64,000 nucleotides of DNA, taken from the NCBI GenBank assembly GCA_019637175.1, contig JAHBWD010000007.1, forward strand, positions 1 through 64,000. The letters are read 5' to 3'. Positions within the stretch are counted from its first letter, which is position 1. Each line of letters starts with the position of its first letter. The DNA comes from Labilithrix sp. (GTDB taxonomy: Bacteria > Myxococcota_A > Polyangia > Polyangiales > Polyangiaceae). The translations under genes were made by a program, and so were the position numbers. Positions 51,005 to 61,922 of the stretch are shown here, one piece after another. The notes under the pieces were generated by a model. It saw only the letters and a list, made by a program, of their open reading frames with translations, made no database searches and was not told the origin of the DNA.

Positions 51005-51711
51005 GTGACCGAGGCGCTCATCGCGGTCCGCGACGTCACCAAGGTGTACAAGACGGGCGACGTCGAGGTGCGCGCGCTCGCCGGCGTTTCGCTCGACGTC
51101 GCGCCGGGCGAGTTCGTGGCGATCATGGGCTCGTCCGGATCGGGCAAGTCGACGCTGATGAACATCCTCGGCTGCCTCGATCGTCCGACCTCCGGCACCT
51201 ACAGCCTCGCGGCGCGAGAGGTCGCGCGGATGAACCGCGACGAGCTCGCCGAGACGCGCAACGAGGTCTTGGGGTTCGTCTTCCAGAGCTTCAACCTGCT
51301 CGCGCGCACGAGCGCGATCGAGAACGTCGAGCTGCCGCTCGTGTACGCGGGCGTTTCGGGCAAGGAGCGCGCGCGGCGCGCCCGCGCGGCGCTCGCGCGC
51401 GTCGGCCTCGAAAAACGGCTCGATCACACGCCGGCGCAGCTCTCGGGCGGCCAGCAGCAACGCGTCGCGATCGCGCGCGCGCTCGTCAACGAGCCCAAGG
51501 TGATCCTCGCCGACGAGCCGACGGGCAACCTCGACTCGAAGACGAGCATCGAAGTGATGCACCTCTTCCAGGAGCTCGGGCGCGCCGGGATCACCGTCGT
51601 GCTCGTCACCCACGAGCCCGACATCGCCGAGTACGCCTCGCGCGTGATCGTCGTCAAAGACGGCCTGATCCTCTCGGATCAGCGGCAGGTGCCGAAGGGA
51701 TCGGAGGCGGC

Positions 51712-51715
<4 letters not shown>
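51005..51715 (+). CDS. MacB-type ABC transporter ATPase
   Basis: A 236-residue ATPase of the LolD/MacB class: Walker A GSSGSGKST, Q-loop VFQSFNLLARTS, signature LSGGQQQRVAIARAL, Walker B VILADEPTGNLDSK and the H-loop His in VLVTHEPD. Whereas Escherichia MacB is a single fusion protein, here the ATPase and permease are separate genes that overlap by 4 bp. The GTG at 51005 lies 2 nt after the adaptor stop. Confidence 0.92.
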
Positions 51716-52941
<1,226 letters not shown>

Positions 52942-52959
52942 TCGACTACGGTGGGCCCG

Positions 52960-53559
52960 ATGGGAACACGCACGGCGCAAGAGACGTTCGACGCGGGGTA
53001 CTACGGTCGCTTCTATGGCAGCGCGCGAACGCGCGTGCACGGGCCCAAGGAGATCGCGCGGCTCTGCGCGGCGGTCACGTCGCTCCTCGACTGGTGGCAG
53101 GTGCCGATCGACACGGTGCTCGACGTCGGCGCGGGCGTGGGCCTCTGGCGTGACTGGTTCGGCAAGCATCGCCCGGCGACGAGGTACCGCTCGACCGAGG
53201 TGAGCCGATACGCGTGCGCGCAGTACGGGCACGAGCAGCGCGACATCTCGCGTTGGCGCGCGAAGGAGACGTTCGATCTCGTCGTGTGCCAGGGTGTCTT
53301 GCCGTACCTCGACGACGCCGCGTGCGCGCGCGCGCTCGAGAACATCGCGGCGATGACGGGCGGCTTCCTCTACCTCGAGGCGATCACGAAGAAGGACATC
53401 CGCGAGGTCTGCGACGACGTGAAGACCGACGTGAAGGTCCACGAGCGCACCGGCGCGTGGTATCGCGCGCGCCTTCGCCCGCACTACGTCGAGGTCGGCG
53501 CCGGGCTCTGGGCAAAGAAGGACGCGCCGGTGCTCTTCTACGAGCTCGAGCGGCGCTGA
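52960..53559 (+). CDS. Class I SAM-dependent methyltransferase, small
   Basis: A 199-residue methyltransferase. The SAM motif is TVLDVGAGVGLW (51-62), with STEVSRYAC as the acidic-loop region and DLVVCQGVLPYL as motif IV/post. The rest has no recognised substrate domain. The ATG at 52960 is preferred to a GTG 9 bp upstream because the Gly-Pro extension is not conserved-looking. It follows the MacAB-type operon by 18 bp, so it may be cotranscribed and could modify an exported compound, but this is a guess. Confidence 0.75.
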   Translation: MGTRTAQETFDAGYYGRFYGSARTRVHGPKEIARLCAAVTSLLDWWQVPIDTVLDVGAGVGLWRDWFGKHRPATRYRSTEVSRYACAQYGHEQRDISRWRAKETFDLVVCQGVLPYLDDAACARALENIAAMTGGFLYLEAITKKDIREVCDDVKTDVKVHERTGAWYRARLRPHYVEVGAGLWAKKDAPVLFYELERR

Positions 53560-53569
53560 GGCGCCGCGG

Positions 53570-53962
53570 TCACTTGCTGACCGACCACGTGCCCTTCGTC
53601 GCGATCGAAGACTTCCACGTCCCCGATCCGCTGCCGTTCGCGAAGCTCCCGTCGAACGTGACCGTGACGCCGTTGCCCGCGCCGATGCCGACGGTGACCT
53701 TGCCGCCGCTCGTGACCTTGCCGCTCGCGGGGTACTCCTGCGCGCCGACCTTCACGACGACGTCGATGTCGTCGCCCGAGATCGTCATCCTGACCGGGCC
53801 CGTGTCGTCGCCGGCGTACGAGCCGCTGTAGGAGCCGTCGAGGCTTGTCGTGCCGCCGCTCGCGTTGTTGCCGCTGGAGTTGCCGCCCGTGCCTTGCGTC
53901 GACGACGAGCATCCGAAGAGGGCGCAGGCGACGATGAGCGAACCGAGGAAGAGGGTCTTCAT
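53570..53962 (-). CDS. Small lipoprotein, unknown
   Basis: A 130-residue lipoprotein: signal MKTLFLGSLIVACALFGC (lipobox ALFGC at 14-18), a Gly/Ser/Asn-rich linker (GTGGNSSGNNASGG), then a beta-sandwich-like domain with strands VRMTISGDDIDVVVKVG and VTVTFDGSFANGSGS. The ATG at 53962 is fixed by the signal peptide; a longer frame to 54013 is not credible. The function is unknown. It converges on the methyltransferase gene. Confidence 0.7.
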   Translation of the reverse strand: MKTLFLGSLIVACALFGCSSSTQGTGGNSSGNNASGGTTSLDGSYSGSYAGDDTGPVRMTISGDDIDVVVKVGAQEYPASGKVTSGGKVTVGIGAGNGVTVTFDGSFANGSGSGTWKSSIATKGTWSVSK

Positions 53963-54097
53963 GGGGGAGAGCCTGCTGCACCGCCCGTACCGTTCGGTGG
54001 GATCGCGCAACATGCGAGAAGCATTGGCGCCGGCGCGTCAGCGGTGACGCGCCGCCCCTCCGCGCTGGCCTCTCGCGGCGTCACCGCCGACGCGCGC

Positions 54098-55063
54098 TCA
54101 GACCTCGAGCAAGAAGTCGGCGACGGGCGCGAAGACGCGCTCCTGCGCGCCGGTGCACAGGAAGAGATCGCCGTGGGCGATCGGCCGGTCGGGCTCGCCC
54201 ACGAGGAGCAGGCGCTTGGTCGGCGAGCCGATGACGTCGTACGTGTGCCGTGACGTCGCCGGCATGACGATGCCGTCGTCGTTGGCGACCACGCAGAAGA
54301 ACGGATGCTTCAGGCTCGGCAGCGTCCGAGAGACGTTGATCCCGCGCACGATGAGGTCGCCGCGGCGGATCCACTCGGCGATCTCGCGGTTGATGATCGG
54401 GTGCGGATCTTCGACCGTCTGCACCATCCGCGATGACTGCGTGAGATCGGTCGAGCGGTGGTTCAAGTAGACCGAGAGGAGTGACGGGGCGACCCTCGTG
54501 AGGAGCGGCAGCGCGACGCGCGCGAGCTGGCGTGTGTTGCGCATGCGCATGAGGCCGATGAGGCGAGGGGAGCCGAACGCGAGCTTCACGACGGGGTGCA
54601 CCTCGCGCCACGTGACGAGCCCCGCCATCGAGACGAGCGCGTGAACCGGCGCCGAAGGCACCGACGCGACGTGCGCGAACGCGAGCGCCGTGCCGAGGCT
54701 GCACCCGACGAGGTCGATCGTCGTCGCGCCCGTCGCGGTGTGGCGGAGCACGTGGGCGATCGCGGCGCCGAGATCCTCGATCGCGAGATCGGCGATGCCG
54801 TAGCGGCTCGTTCCCCGCGCGCGGATCGAGCGACCCTGGCCGCGCATGTCGAGCGTCCAGATCTCGAGGCCACGCGCCGCGAGCGACTCGACGAGCGACG
54901 GGCCCCGCGGATGAAAGCCGAAGATGAACGAGTTCATCCCGTAGCCCGGAACGATCAGGACCGGGCGGCCGATCGCCGCCTGCGGGCGCGTGCGCGTGCG
55001 GGTCATCGCGAGGCGCCAGCCGGCGCCGTTGTCGACGAGGAAGCGTTCGATCTGCGCCGTCAT
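54098..55063 (-). CDS. Alpha/beta hydrolase
   Basis: A 321-residue cytoplasmic alpha/beta-hydrolase: oxyanion-hole segment VLIVPGYGMNSFIFGFHPRG, nucleophile elbow GCSLG (Ser in the middle), and a late Asp in VVANDDGIV plus His in PIAHGDLF for the triad. The body between is typical of the acyltransferase-associated hydrolases annotated as poly(3-hydroxyalkanoate)-synthase-like or lipase-like. The ATG overlaps the stop of the upstream methyltransferase gene by 4 bp (ATGA). The substrate is unknown. Confidence 0.8.
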   Translation of the reverse strand: MTAQIERFLVDNGAGWRLAMTRTRTRPQAAIGRPVLIVPGYGMNSFIFGFHPRGPSLVESLAARGLEIWTLDMRGQGRSIRARGTSRYGIADLAIEDLGAAIAHVLRHTATGATTIDLVGCSLGTALAFAHVASVPSAPVHALVSMAGLVTWREVHPVVKLAFGSPRLIGLMRMRNTRQLARVALPLLTRVAPSLLSVYLNHRSTDLTQSSRMVQTVEDPHPIINREIAEWIRRGDLIVRGINVSRTLPSLKHPFFCVVANDDGIVMPATSRHTYDVIGSPTKRLLLVGEPDRPIAHGDLFLCTGAQERVFAPVADFLLEV

Positions 55064-56274
55064 GCGAGCATCGCGAGCTTGAGATAGCGGCCTTCGAAGA
55101 AGGGCGCGACGGTGGGGTGATCGGGTGGAGGTCCGAAGCTCTCGAGCACGCGCAGATCGGATCGCCCGAGCGCCGCGTCGTCGAGGGTCGAGAGGAAGTC
55201 TTCGAGCGAGACGTGGCTCGAGCACGACGCCGCGACGAGGCGGCCGCCGGGCGCGAGCACGTCGGCGCACGACCGATGGAGCGCGCGATAGGCCGAGATC
55301 GCCTTGGGCTTGGCGCGCTCGCTCGGGGCGAAGCTCGGGGGATCGCTGATGACGACGTCCCACGTCTGGCCCTTGCGCTTCGCTTCGGCGAGCCACGCGA
55401 AGGCGTCGGCCGTCACGAACGTGTGCTCGGCGGGATCGAGGCCCGCGAGCCGGAAGCTCTCCTGTGCGGTCGCGTGAGCCTTCGCCGCGACGTCGACGCT
55501 CGTGACGGTCGCACCCGCGAGCGCGGCCCGTTGGGAGAAGCCGCCCGTGTAGGAGAACAGGTTGAGCGTGCGTGTCCCGAGGCCCGCGCGTGCGCGCGCT
55601 GCGACGAGCTCGCCGACGCGCCGGCGGTTCTCGCGCTGATCGAGGAACGCGCCCGTCTTCTGGCCGCGCGCGACGTCGACGACGAACGGGACGCCGTGCT
55701 CGCGCACCACGACGCGCGATCGTTCCGGACCGAAGCGCACCGCGACCGTCGTGTCTCGTCCGCCGGCGTCGCGCGATGGGATGCGCTCGAGGAGCGTCGT
55801 CACGCCTGCGTCGCGCAGGATCGGCTCGAGGCTCGTGAGGAGGAGAGGGGAGACGGCGCGTGTGGCGTCCCCGTCGATTCGCAGGACCGCCACATCGGCG
55901 TATCGATCGACGACGATTCCCGGCGTGCGATCGCCCTCGCCGTTGAGCACGCGGTACGCGTCGGTGGCGCCGTCGGCGAACAGCTCGCCGCGCAGCGCGA
56001 TCGCGCGAACGAGCCGTTCGCGAAAGACGCCTGCGTCGAGCCGCGCGTCGGCGCCGACCGACCAGACGCGGATCGCGATCGGCGAGATCGGATCGAAGAC
56101 GCCGGCGCCCAACACCGCTTCGCGTTGACCGTCGTGTTCTGCGACGATCCGCACGATGAGGCCCTGCTCCTCGCGCGAAGAAACCTGACCCACGGCGGAG
56201 CGAAAGATCCACGGGTGTCCACGACGCACGGCCTCTCCCGCATGACGGGACACGCGCGCGACGGCCATCCCCAT
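55060..56274 (-). CDS. RlmI-type class I 23S rRNA methyltransferase
   Basis: A 404-residue methyltransferase with an N-terminal PUA domain (GHPWIFRSAVGQVSS), a central linker domain (NGEGDRTPGIVVDRYADVAV) and a catalytic Rossmann domain with NLFSYTGGFSQRAALAGA as motif I and SDPPSFAP as the substrate-base motif IV, as in RlmI (m5C1962 of 23S rRNA). The gene symbol is withheld because the exact nucleotide cannot be deduced. A second ATG at 56268 is an alternative start. The pair with the hydrolase gene is translationally coupled. Confidence 0.88.
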   Translation of the reverse strand: MGMAVARVSRHAGEAVRRGHPWIFRSAVGQVSSREEQGLIVRIVAEHDGQREAVLGAGVFDPISPIAIRVWSVGADARLDAGVFRERLVRAIALRGELFADGATDAYRVLNGEGDRTPGIVVDRYADVAVLRIDGDATRAVSPLLLTSLEPILRDAGVTTLLERIPSRDAGGRDTTVAVRFGPERSRVVVREHGVPFVVDVARGQKTGAFLDQRENRRRVGELVAARARAGLGTRTLNLFSYTGGFSQRAALAGATVTSVDVAAKAHATAQESFRLAGLDPAEHTFVTADAFAWLAEAKRKGQTWDVVISDPPSFAPSERAKPKAISAYRALHRSCADVLAPGGRLVAASCSSHVSLEDFLSTLDDAALGRSDLRVLESFGPPPDHPTVAPFFEGRYLKLAMLA

Positions 56275-56631
56275 GTCAGCGATGCCCTGCACGATCGCTC
56301 GATGTCCTGTTCGCGGCTCGCCTCGCTGGGCGTGCCGCGGATCTACTAGAGGAGGGGGAGCTCGGCGCGGGCCGCGCCGCGAACGTGTATTCACAGGTGG
56401 GCCCGGCCTCCTTACTCCTCGGCGCAACGTGGCGCAACGTGAGACCAAAAGACGATCGGTCTGTCGTGCACACGTTGACGGTGCGGCCTTCGAACGTTCC
56501 AATGCTGACAGGTCTGGTGAGGAAAGCGCGGCGCTCCGCGCCGCCTTTCGGGGGTCTCTGACGAGCACGACTTTGCGCACGCGGTTTGCATCGACGCGAG
56601 CGCTGTCTTCGACTTCGCCCCACGAGGACCC
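56275..56631 (+). promoter_or_regulatory. 357-bp interval with a sigma70-like promoter and leader hairpin
   Basis: No gene is supported here. A sigma70-like promoter lies at 56475-56503 (TTGACG, 17-nt spacer, TCCAAT), which would transcribe the TPR gene at 56632 from about 56510. Within its leader, GCGGCGC (56528-56534) and GCGCCGC (56538-56544) form a 7-bp stem with a 3-nt loop, followed by CTTTC, which looks terminator-like and could attenuate the leader. The decamer GGCGCAACGT also occurs twice in tandem (about 56422-56441). Confidence 0.4.
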
Positions 56632-57747
56632 ATGAGGAAAGGACGCTCGCAAAGGAAGCCGCGTGGCTCGCGCCCGCCGATCAGCAGCCAGCGCGGCGCG
56701 CAGCCGAGCGCTGGACCGCAGGTCGTCGTCGGGATCAGCGGCCATCCGCCGGCGCCCGAGGAGCACGAGGAGACGCTCGAGGCGCGCGCCGAAGCCCCGC
56801 GGCTCGAGCTCGTACGCGAGCGAAGCCTCGAGATCGTTCGCGAAAGTCTCGAGTCGCTCGCGCTCGTGCGCGAAGAAGACGAAGAAGACGACGAGCCGAA
56901 GTCCGCTCCCACCATCGAGGAGCCACCGATCGAAGAGCCGACGCCGACGCCGATGGTCCACGTCGCTGCGATCGCGACGCCCGACGAGATCAGCATTCCG
57001 CCCGTCGGCGATCTGGCCGTCGAAGCCGAGGCCGAGCAGTTCTTCTCCGAAGGCGATCTCGGGCGCGCGAGCGCGCGCCTCGCCGCCGACGAGGCGGCGG
57101 CCGACGAATGGGAGGTCCCGTCGTCGGCGAAGGCCAAGCAGAAGGCGGCGCCGCACGTCGTCGAGCGGCGCGCTCGCTTCGCGCGCTACGTGAAATGGGC
57201 GGTCGCGGGCGCGGGCGTGTTGTGTCTCGCGGCGGTCGTTCGAACGAGCCTCTCGTGGCGCACCGGGAGCGCGTCGATGCCGAAGACGGCAGCCGTCTCG
57301 GCGGTGCAGGCGCAGCCGGCGAGCGGACCCGAGCCGAAAGCCGCCGAGCCGGTGAAGATCGACGCCCGACCGGTGGCTCACGTCGCGCTCACGCCCGAGG
57401 CCGCGCAAGCGCCCACGCCGGCGCACGTCGGAGCGACCGAGGGGCCGAAGGCCGAAGCGGTGGTGGCCGAGGCGCCGAAGAGCGAAGCGGCTCCGTCGGA
57501 TCCCGCGGCCGCGCTCGAGGCCAAGAAGATCGCCCACCGCGCCCTCGAGCGCGGCAAGCTGGCCGACGCCATCGAGGCCGGCGAGCGATCCGTGGCCCTC
57601 GACCCGACGGACGGCGAGGCGTGGCTCGTCCTCGGCGCGGCGTACCAAGCGAAGGGCAAGATGAGCGAGGCGCGCCGCTGCTACAGCGCGTGCCTCCGCG
57701 AGGGCAAGCGCGGACCGCGCGGCGAATGCCGAGCGATGCTCCACTGA
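56632..57747 (+). CDS. Membrane protein with cytoplasmic acidic region and C-terminal TPR
   Basis: A 371-residue protein. The N-terminal 180 residues are charged and acidic with low complexity (EEDEEDDEPKSAPTIEEPPI). One transmembrane helix lies at about 190-205 (WAVAGAGVLCLAAVVRTSL). An Ala/Pro/Glu linker leads to TPR-like repeats (AHRALERGKLADAIEAGERS, ALDPTDGEAWLVLGAAYQAK, SEARRCYSACLREG). This layout is common in myxobacterial membrane proteins of unknown role, where TPR domains bind partners. The ATG at 56632 is supported by the promoter upstream. Confidence 0.72.
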   Translation: MRKGRSQRKPRGSRPPISSQRGAQPSAGPQVVVGISGHPPAPEEHEETLEARAEAPRLELVRERSLEIVRESLESLALVREEDEEDDEPKSAPTIEEPPIEEPTPTPMVHVAAIATPDEISIPPVGDLAVEAEAEQFFSEGDLGRASARLAADEAAADEWEVPSSAKAKQKAAPHVVERRARFARYVKWAVAGAGVLCLAAVVRTSLSWRTGSASMPKTAAVSAVQAQPASGPEPKAAEPVKIDARPVAHVALTPEAAQAPTPAHVGATEGPKAEAVVAEAPKSEAAPSDPAAALEAKKIAHRALERGKLADAIEAGERSVALDPTDGEAWLVLGAAYQAKGKMSEARRCYSACLREGKRGPRGECRAMLH

Positions 57748-57825
57748 GAAGCTCTCCGCCCAAGAGGCGCCGAGGAGCGAGCTGAGGCGTGCCCTTCCGG
57801 CGGCAGGTCTCCGAGCCACCGTCGG

Positions 57826-57854
57826 TTGACTCTTCGGCAGCCGGCTACTAGACC
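57826..57854 (+). promoter_or_regulatory. Putative promoter of prs
   Basis: TTGACT at 57826-57831 and TAGACC at 57849-57854 are 17 nt apart. This gives a start near 57861 and a leader of about 37 nt before the GTG at 57898. Motif match only. Confidence 0.4.
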
Positions 57855-57897
57855 ACGCGCGAGTCGATCCCGTCTCGAGTGCTCGGAGGCCGCGCGC

Positions 57898-58842
<945 letters not shown>

Positions 58843-58854
58843 CGCGCGGCGAGA

Positions 58855-59664
58855 TCAGCGACGGGCCTTCTCGCGATCGAGGGCGGCCTCGAGCTCGGCG
58901 ACGCGGGCGAGCGCGGCTTCCTTGGCCTCGCGCTCTTGCTCCTTGGCTTCGCGCTCTTGTTCCTTGGCCTTGCGCTCTTGCTCCTTGGCCTTGCGCTCTT
59001 GCTCCTTGGCCTCGCGCTCACGCTCTTCTGCCGTGAGCCAGAAGCGAGTCGCCGCTTCGTCATCGGCGATGCGGAGCTTGCGACCCTCGGCGGTGACGAC
59101 GAGGAACGCACCGAGCACCGTCGAACGCGCGGGCCCCTCGCCCGCGTATCCTCGGACCAGCACGCCGTCGTCGCCGCGATGCCAAATCTGCAGGCGGAAC
59201 GGTCCGCCGTGCGCGCGCGGGCCGGCCAGGAGCGGGTCGAAGATCCAGAGCTCGGAGACGCCGCACGCCGCGTACTTGTCAGGCGCGACGGCGTAGTCCT
59301 TGTGCGGGTTCGACTCGCTGACGACCTCGATGGCGAGCAACGGAGGCTCGTGATCCGCGAGCCACGTGCGGACGCTCTTCAGCTCGGACGGGTCCGGGGG
59401 CGCGGGGGAGAGGACGCACACGTCGGGGTCGACGCCGATCTGCGGGTGAGACTCGTCCCAGCGCACGGCGAGGTTGCGGGCGACGAACGCGTCGCTTCGC
59501 TGCGCGGCCCACGCCGCGAGCAGAGCCTTGAGCAGCGAGACCGCTTCGTCGTGCAGAACGGACTCAGGCATCGTCTGCTCGGGCAGCTCCCACCCCGCGC
59601 CCAGCTGCGGGAGCGAGTAACGGACGCCGGCGACGTGGTGAGACGACGAGCGAGACGAAGACAT
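58855..59664 (-). CDS. Uma2-family (DUF820) putative restriction endonuclease-like protein with heptad-repeat tail
   Basis: A 269-residue protein. The N-terminal 200 residues show the Uma2/DUF820 PD-(D/E)xK fold: VDPDVCVL (D79, D81), LAIEVVSESNPHKDY (E113, K122) and WIFDPLLAG. The last 60 residues are a charged coiled-coil formed by five copies of a seven-residue unit like KEQERKA, encoded by 21-bp tandem repeats. Uma2 proteins are expanded in cyanobacteria and myxobacteria but have no proven function. It interrupts the prs-rplY block on the opposite strand. Confidence 0.8.
   Translation of the reverse strand: MSSSRSSSHHVAGVRYSLPQLGAGWELPEQTMPESVLHDEAVSLLKALLAAWAAQRSDAFVARNLAVRWDESHPQIGVDPDVCVLSPAPPDPSELKSVRTWLADHEPPLLAIEVVSESNPHKDYAVAPDKYAACGVSELWIFDPLLAGPRAHGGPFRLQIWHRGDDGVLVRGYAGEGPARSTVLGAFLVVTAEGRKLRIADDEAATRFWLTAEEREREAKEQERKAKEQERKAKEQEREAKEQEREAKEAALARVAELEAALDREKARR
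58921..59025. repeat. Five tandem 21-bp repeats within the Uma2 gene
   Basis: The unit CTTGGCCTCGCGCTCTTGCT with a final C repeats five times without gaps. Units 1, 3 and 4 differ by one or two bases, and the last unit is diverged. In frame this gives the heptad (K/E)EQER(K/E)A. It is a coding minisatellite, not a CRISPR array, and the copy number probably varies by slippage between relatives. Confidence 0.85.
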
Positions 59665-59865
59665 GGCGCACAGGCTAGCAGCGGTACACGACGCGTGCCG
59701 CGCGGCGCCGCGCAGCGATCTCGTGCACCTACGCTCCGTGACCCCATGGCCCGGCCAGGTCGCGGGCTGGCCCGGCCAGCAGCGAAAATCGCTACCCTGG
59801 CGGACGGGCCTCTGCTAAGCCTGCGCGCCCGAACGTCTTTGGGAACTCGAGAGCAGGAGCACGCT

Positions 59866-60585
59866 ATGTCCGCCGCCATGCAGAACGTCAACGCAAACCC
59901 GCGAACCGGCCGGGGAAAGGGCGCTGCGCGCCGCCTCCGCAACGCCGGCGAGATCCCGGCGGTCGCCTACGGCAAGGAGCTCGCGGCGCTCCCGCTCTCG
60001 GTCGCCCCGAAAGACATCGCGAGCGTGCTCAAGAGTGAGCGCGGCCAGAACACCGTTCTCCAGATGAAGGTCGACGGGCAGAAGGATCTGCTCGTGATGA
60101 TCAAGAGCTACACGCTCCACCCCGTCTCGCGCATGCTCGAGCACGTCGACTTCGTCGAGGTGAAGCTCGACAAGCCCGTCGACGTCGAGATCCCGCTCCT
60201 TCCGGTCGGCAAGCCCATCGGCATCACCAACGGCGGCATCCTCCGCCAGGTCTACCGCACGATCCCGGTGCGCGCCCTGCCGGACAAGATCCCGCTCAAG
60301 GTCGAGGTCGACGTCTCGAAGCTCGATCTGCACGAGTCGCTTCCCGCGAGCGCGCTGCCGATCCCGGAGGGCGTCGAGGTCCGGCTCCCGGCCGAGCAGA
60401 CGGTCATCGCGGTCGTCGCGCCGGAGAAGGATCGCTCGGCCGAAGAGGCCGCCGTTCCGGGCGCCGCTGCGCCGGGCGCGGCTGGCGCTGCACCCGCGGC
60501 TGCCGCCGCGGCGGGCGCGAAGCCTGCGGCCGCCGCCGGCAAGGACGCCGCGAAGGACGCGGGCAAGGACGCCAAGAAGAAGTAG
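59866..60585 (+). CDS. rplY: 50S ribosomal protein bL25 (CTC form)
   Basis: bL25 binds 5S rRNA in the large subunit. The 239-residue protein is the long CTC/TL5 form: an N-terminal 5S-binding domain (ARRLRNAGEIPAVAYGKEL), a C-terminal beta domain (VDFVEVKLDKPVDVEIPLLP), and an Ala/Gly/Lys-rich tail of about 50 residues. The ATG at 59866 has GCAGGAG upstream. The pth gene follows after 12 bp, the conserved bacterial order. Confidence 0.95.
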   Translation: MSAAMQNVNANPRTGRGKGAARRLRNAGEIPAVAYGKELAALPLSVAPKDIASVLKSERGQNTVLQMKVDGQKDLLVMIKSYTLHPVSRMLEHVDFVEVKLDKPVDVEIPLLPVGKPIGITNGGILRQVYRTIPVRALPDKIPLKVEVDVSKLDLHESLPASALPIPEGVEVRLPAEQTVIAVVAPEKDRSAEEAAVPGAAAPGAAGAAPAAAAAAGAKPAAAAGKDAAKDAGKDAKKK

Positions 60586-60597
60586 GCGGAAAGCCCC

Positions 60598-61182
60598 GTG
60601 CACCTCGTCGTCGGCCTCGGCAATCCGGGTCGCAAGTACGAGAAGAACCGGCACAACGTCGGCTTCATGGCCGTCGAGCGCCTCGCGTCTTCGCATTCGA
60701 TCCCGGAGTTCAAGGAGAAGTTCAGCGGCGTCTGGACAAAGGGCGAGCTCGCCGTCGGCGGCGCGCGTCACCCCGTCGCGCTGCTCAAGCCGGGCACGTA
60801 CATGAACCTCTCGGGCGACTGCGTGCAGCCCGCGGCCGCGTTCCTCAAGGTCGAGCCGGCCAGCGTGATCGTCATTCACGACGAGCTCGACCTGCCGTGG
60901 CAGGACGTCCGTCTCAAGGTCGGCGGCGGGCACGCGGGTCACAACGGCCTCCGGAGCATCATCCAGCGGCTCGGCAGCCCCGAGTTCGTGCGCGTTCGCG
61001 TCGGGATCGGGCGTCCGCCCGCCGGCTTCAAGGGCGACGTCGCCGACTACGTCCTGCAAGACTTCGACGCGATGGAGCGCGCCGAGCTGCCCGACGTCGT
61101 CGATCGCGCCTGCGCGGCGGTCGAGAAGGTCGTCTCCGCGGGGCTGACGGCGGCGATGAACGCCGTGAACACCAAGAAATAA
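60598..61182 (+). CDS. pth: Peptidyl-tRNA hydrolase
   Basis: Pth cleaves peptidyl-tRNA released from stalled ribosomes. The 194-residue protein has MHLVVGLGNPGRKYEKNRHN (catalytic His in RHNVGF), the FSGVW segment, LLKPGTYMNLSG and the Asp in IHDELDLPW, with GGGHAGHNGLRSI as the tRNA-contact loop. The GTG at 60598 starts right at the conserved strand. Confidence 0.95.
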   Translation: MHLVVGLGNPGRKYEKNRHNVGFMAVERLASSHSIPEFKEKFSGVWTKGELAVGGARHPVALLKPGTYMNLSGDCVQPAAAFLKVEPASVIVIHDELDLPWQDVRLKVGGGHAGHNGLRSIIQRLGSPEFVRVRVGIGRPPAGFKGDVADYVLQDFDAMERAELPDVVDRACAAVEKVVSAGLTAAMNAVNTKK

Positions 61183-61189
61183 GCCCGGC

Positions 61190-61219
61190 TTGACCCTGCG
61201 CGGATCGGCCTGCTAAAAG
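61190..61219 (+). promoter_or_regulatory. Putative promoter of the rpsF-rpsR-rplI operon
   Basis: TTGACC at 61190-61195 and TAAAAG at 61214-61219 are 18 nt apart, about 95 bp before the rpsF start. The position in an intergenic gap ahead of a ribosomal-protein operon makes this one of the better promoter matches in the window. Confidence 0.45.
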
Positions 61220-61314
61220 CCCGGCCCCCGCTCGTTTTGCGCGGGATTCCTTGCTCGTGGGGATTTCCTCACGGGCTCCCTGCGTCCCGCAGGCGATCCA
61301 GAAGGAGCCTACAC

Positions 61315-61878
61315 GTGGCTGAAGCACAGATCCTGAAGTCGAAAGAATACGAGACGATCTACATCCTCCGCTCCGACGTCGACGCCGACACCGCCGAGAA
61401 GGTGCAAGCGCGCGTCGCCGAGGTCGTCGGTCGTGACGCCGGCAAGCTCGTCAAGGTCGAGTCGTGGGGGCGTCGCAAGCTCGCGTACCCCGTCGCGAAG
61501 CAGAAGAAGGGCGTCTACGTCTACGTGAAGTACGTGGGCAAGGGCGGTCTCGTCGCCGAGCTCGAGCGCAACCTGAAGCTGCAAGACTCCGTCTTGAAGT
61601 TCCAGACGGTGCAGACCGCGGAGGAGATCGACGTCGCGCAGGTGACGGTCGATCCCGAAGAGGTCAAGCTCGCGCGCCTCGAGCTGCCGCCGGAGGAAGA
61701 CGAGAAAGAGTCGCGCGAGAAGCAGCTCGGTCTCATCGATCTCGGACCCGACGCTCCGCGCAGCATGCGCCGCGGCGGGGAAGACGACTACGCCGACGCC
61801 GACGTGGGCGCCGAGGCTCCGGCCGAGCCCGAAGCCGGCCCGATGAGCGCCAAGGAAGGCGGCGACGAGGAGGCCTGA
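61315..61878 (+). CDS. rpsF: 30S ribosomal protein bS6, with acidic C-terminal extension
   Basis: bS6 binds 16S rRNA with bS18 in the platform of the small subunit. The core [20 protein letters not shown] to [19 protein letters not shown] is canonical. The 187-residue length exceeds the usual 95-135 because of an acidic tail of about 70 residues ([34 protein letters not shown]). Escherichia bS6 also has a glutamate tail, but added by RimK, so the genetically encoded tail may mimic it. The GTG at 61315 has GAAGGAG upstream. Confidence 0.94.
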   Translation: MAEAQILKSKEYETIYILRSDVDADTAEKVQARVAEVVGRDAGKLVKVESWGRRKLAYPVAKQKKGVYVYVKYVGKGGLVAELERNLKLQDSVLKFQTVQTAEEIDVAQVTVDPEEVKLARLELPPEEDEKESREKQLGLIDLGPDAPRSMRRGGEDDYADADVGAEAPAEPEAGPMSAKEGGDEEA

Positions 61879-61922
61879 GCCCCCGTCGCGAGAGCCCAAC
61901 ACTTTTTTCGGAGACGACGATC

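Noticed and set aside
58921..59025. CRISPR array
   Set aside because: The repeats are contiguous 21-bp units with no spacers and lie in frame in a coding region. No cas genes are nearby.
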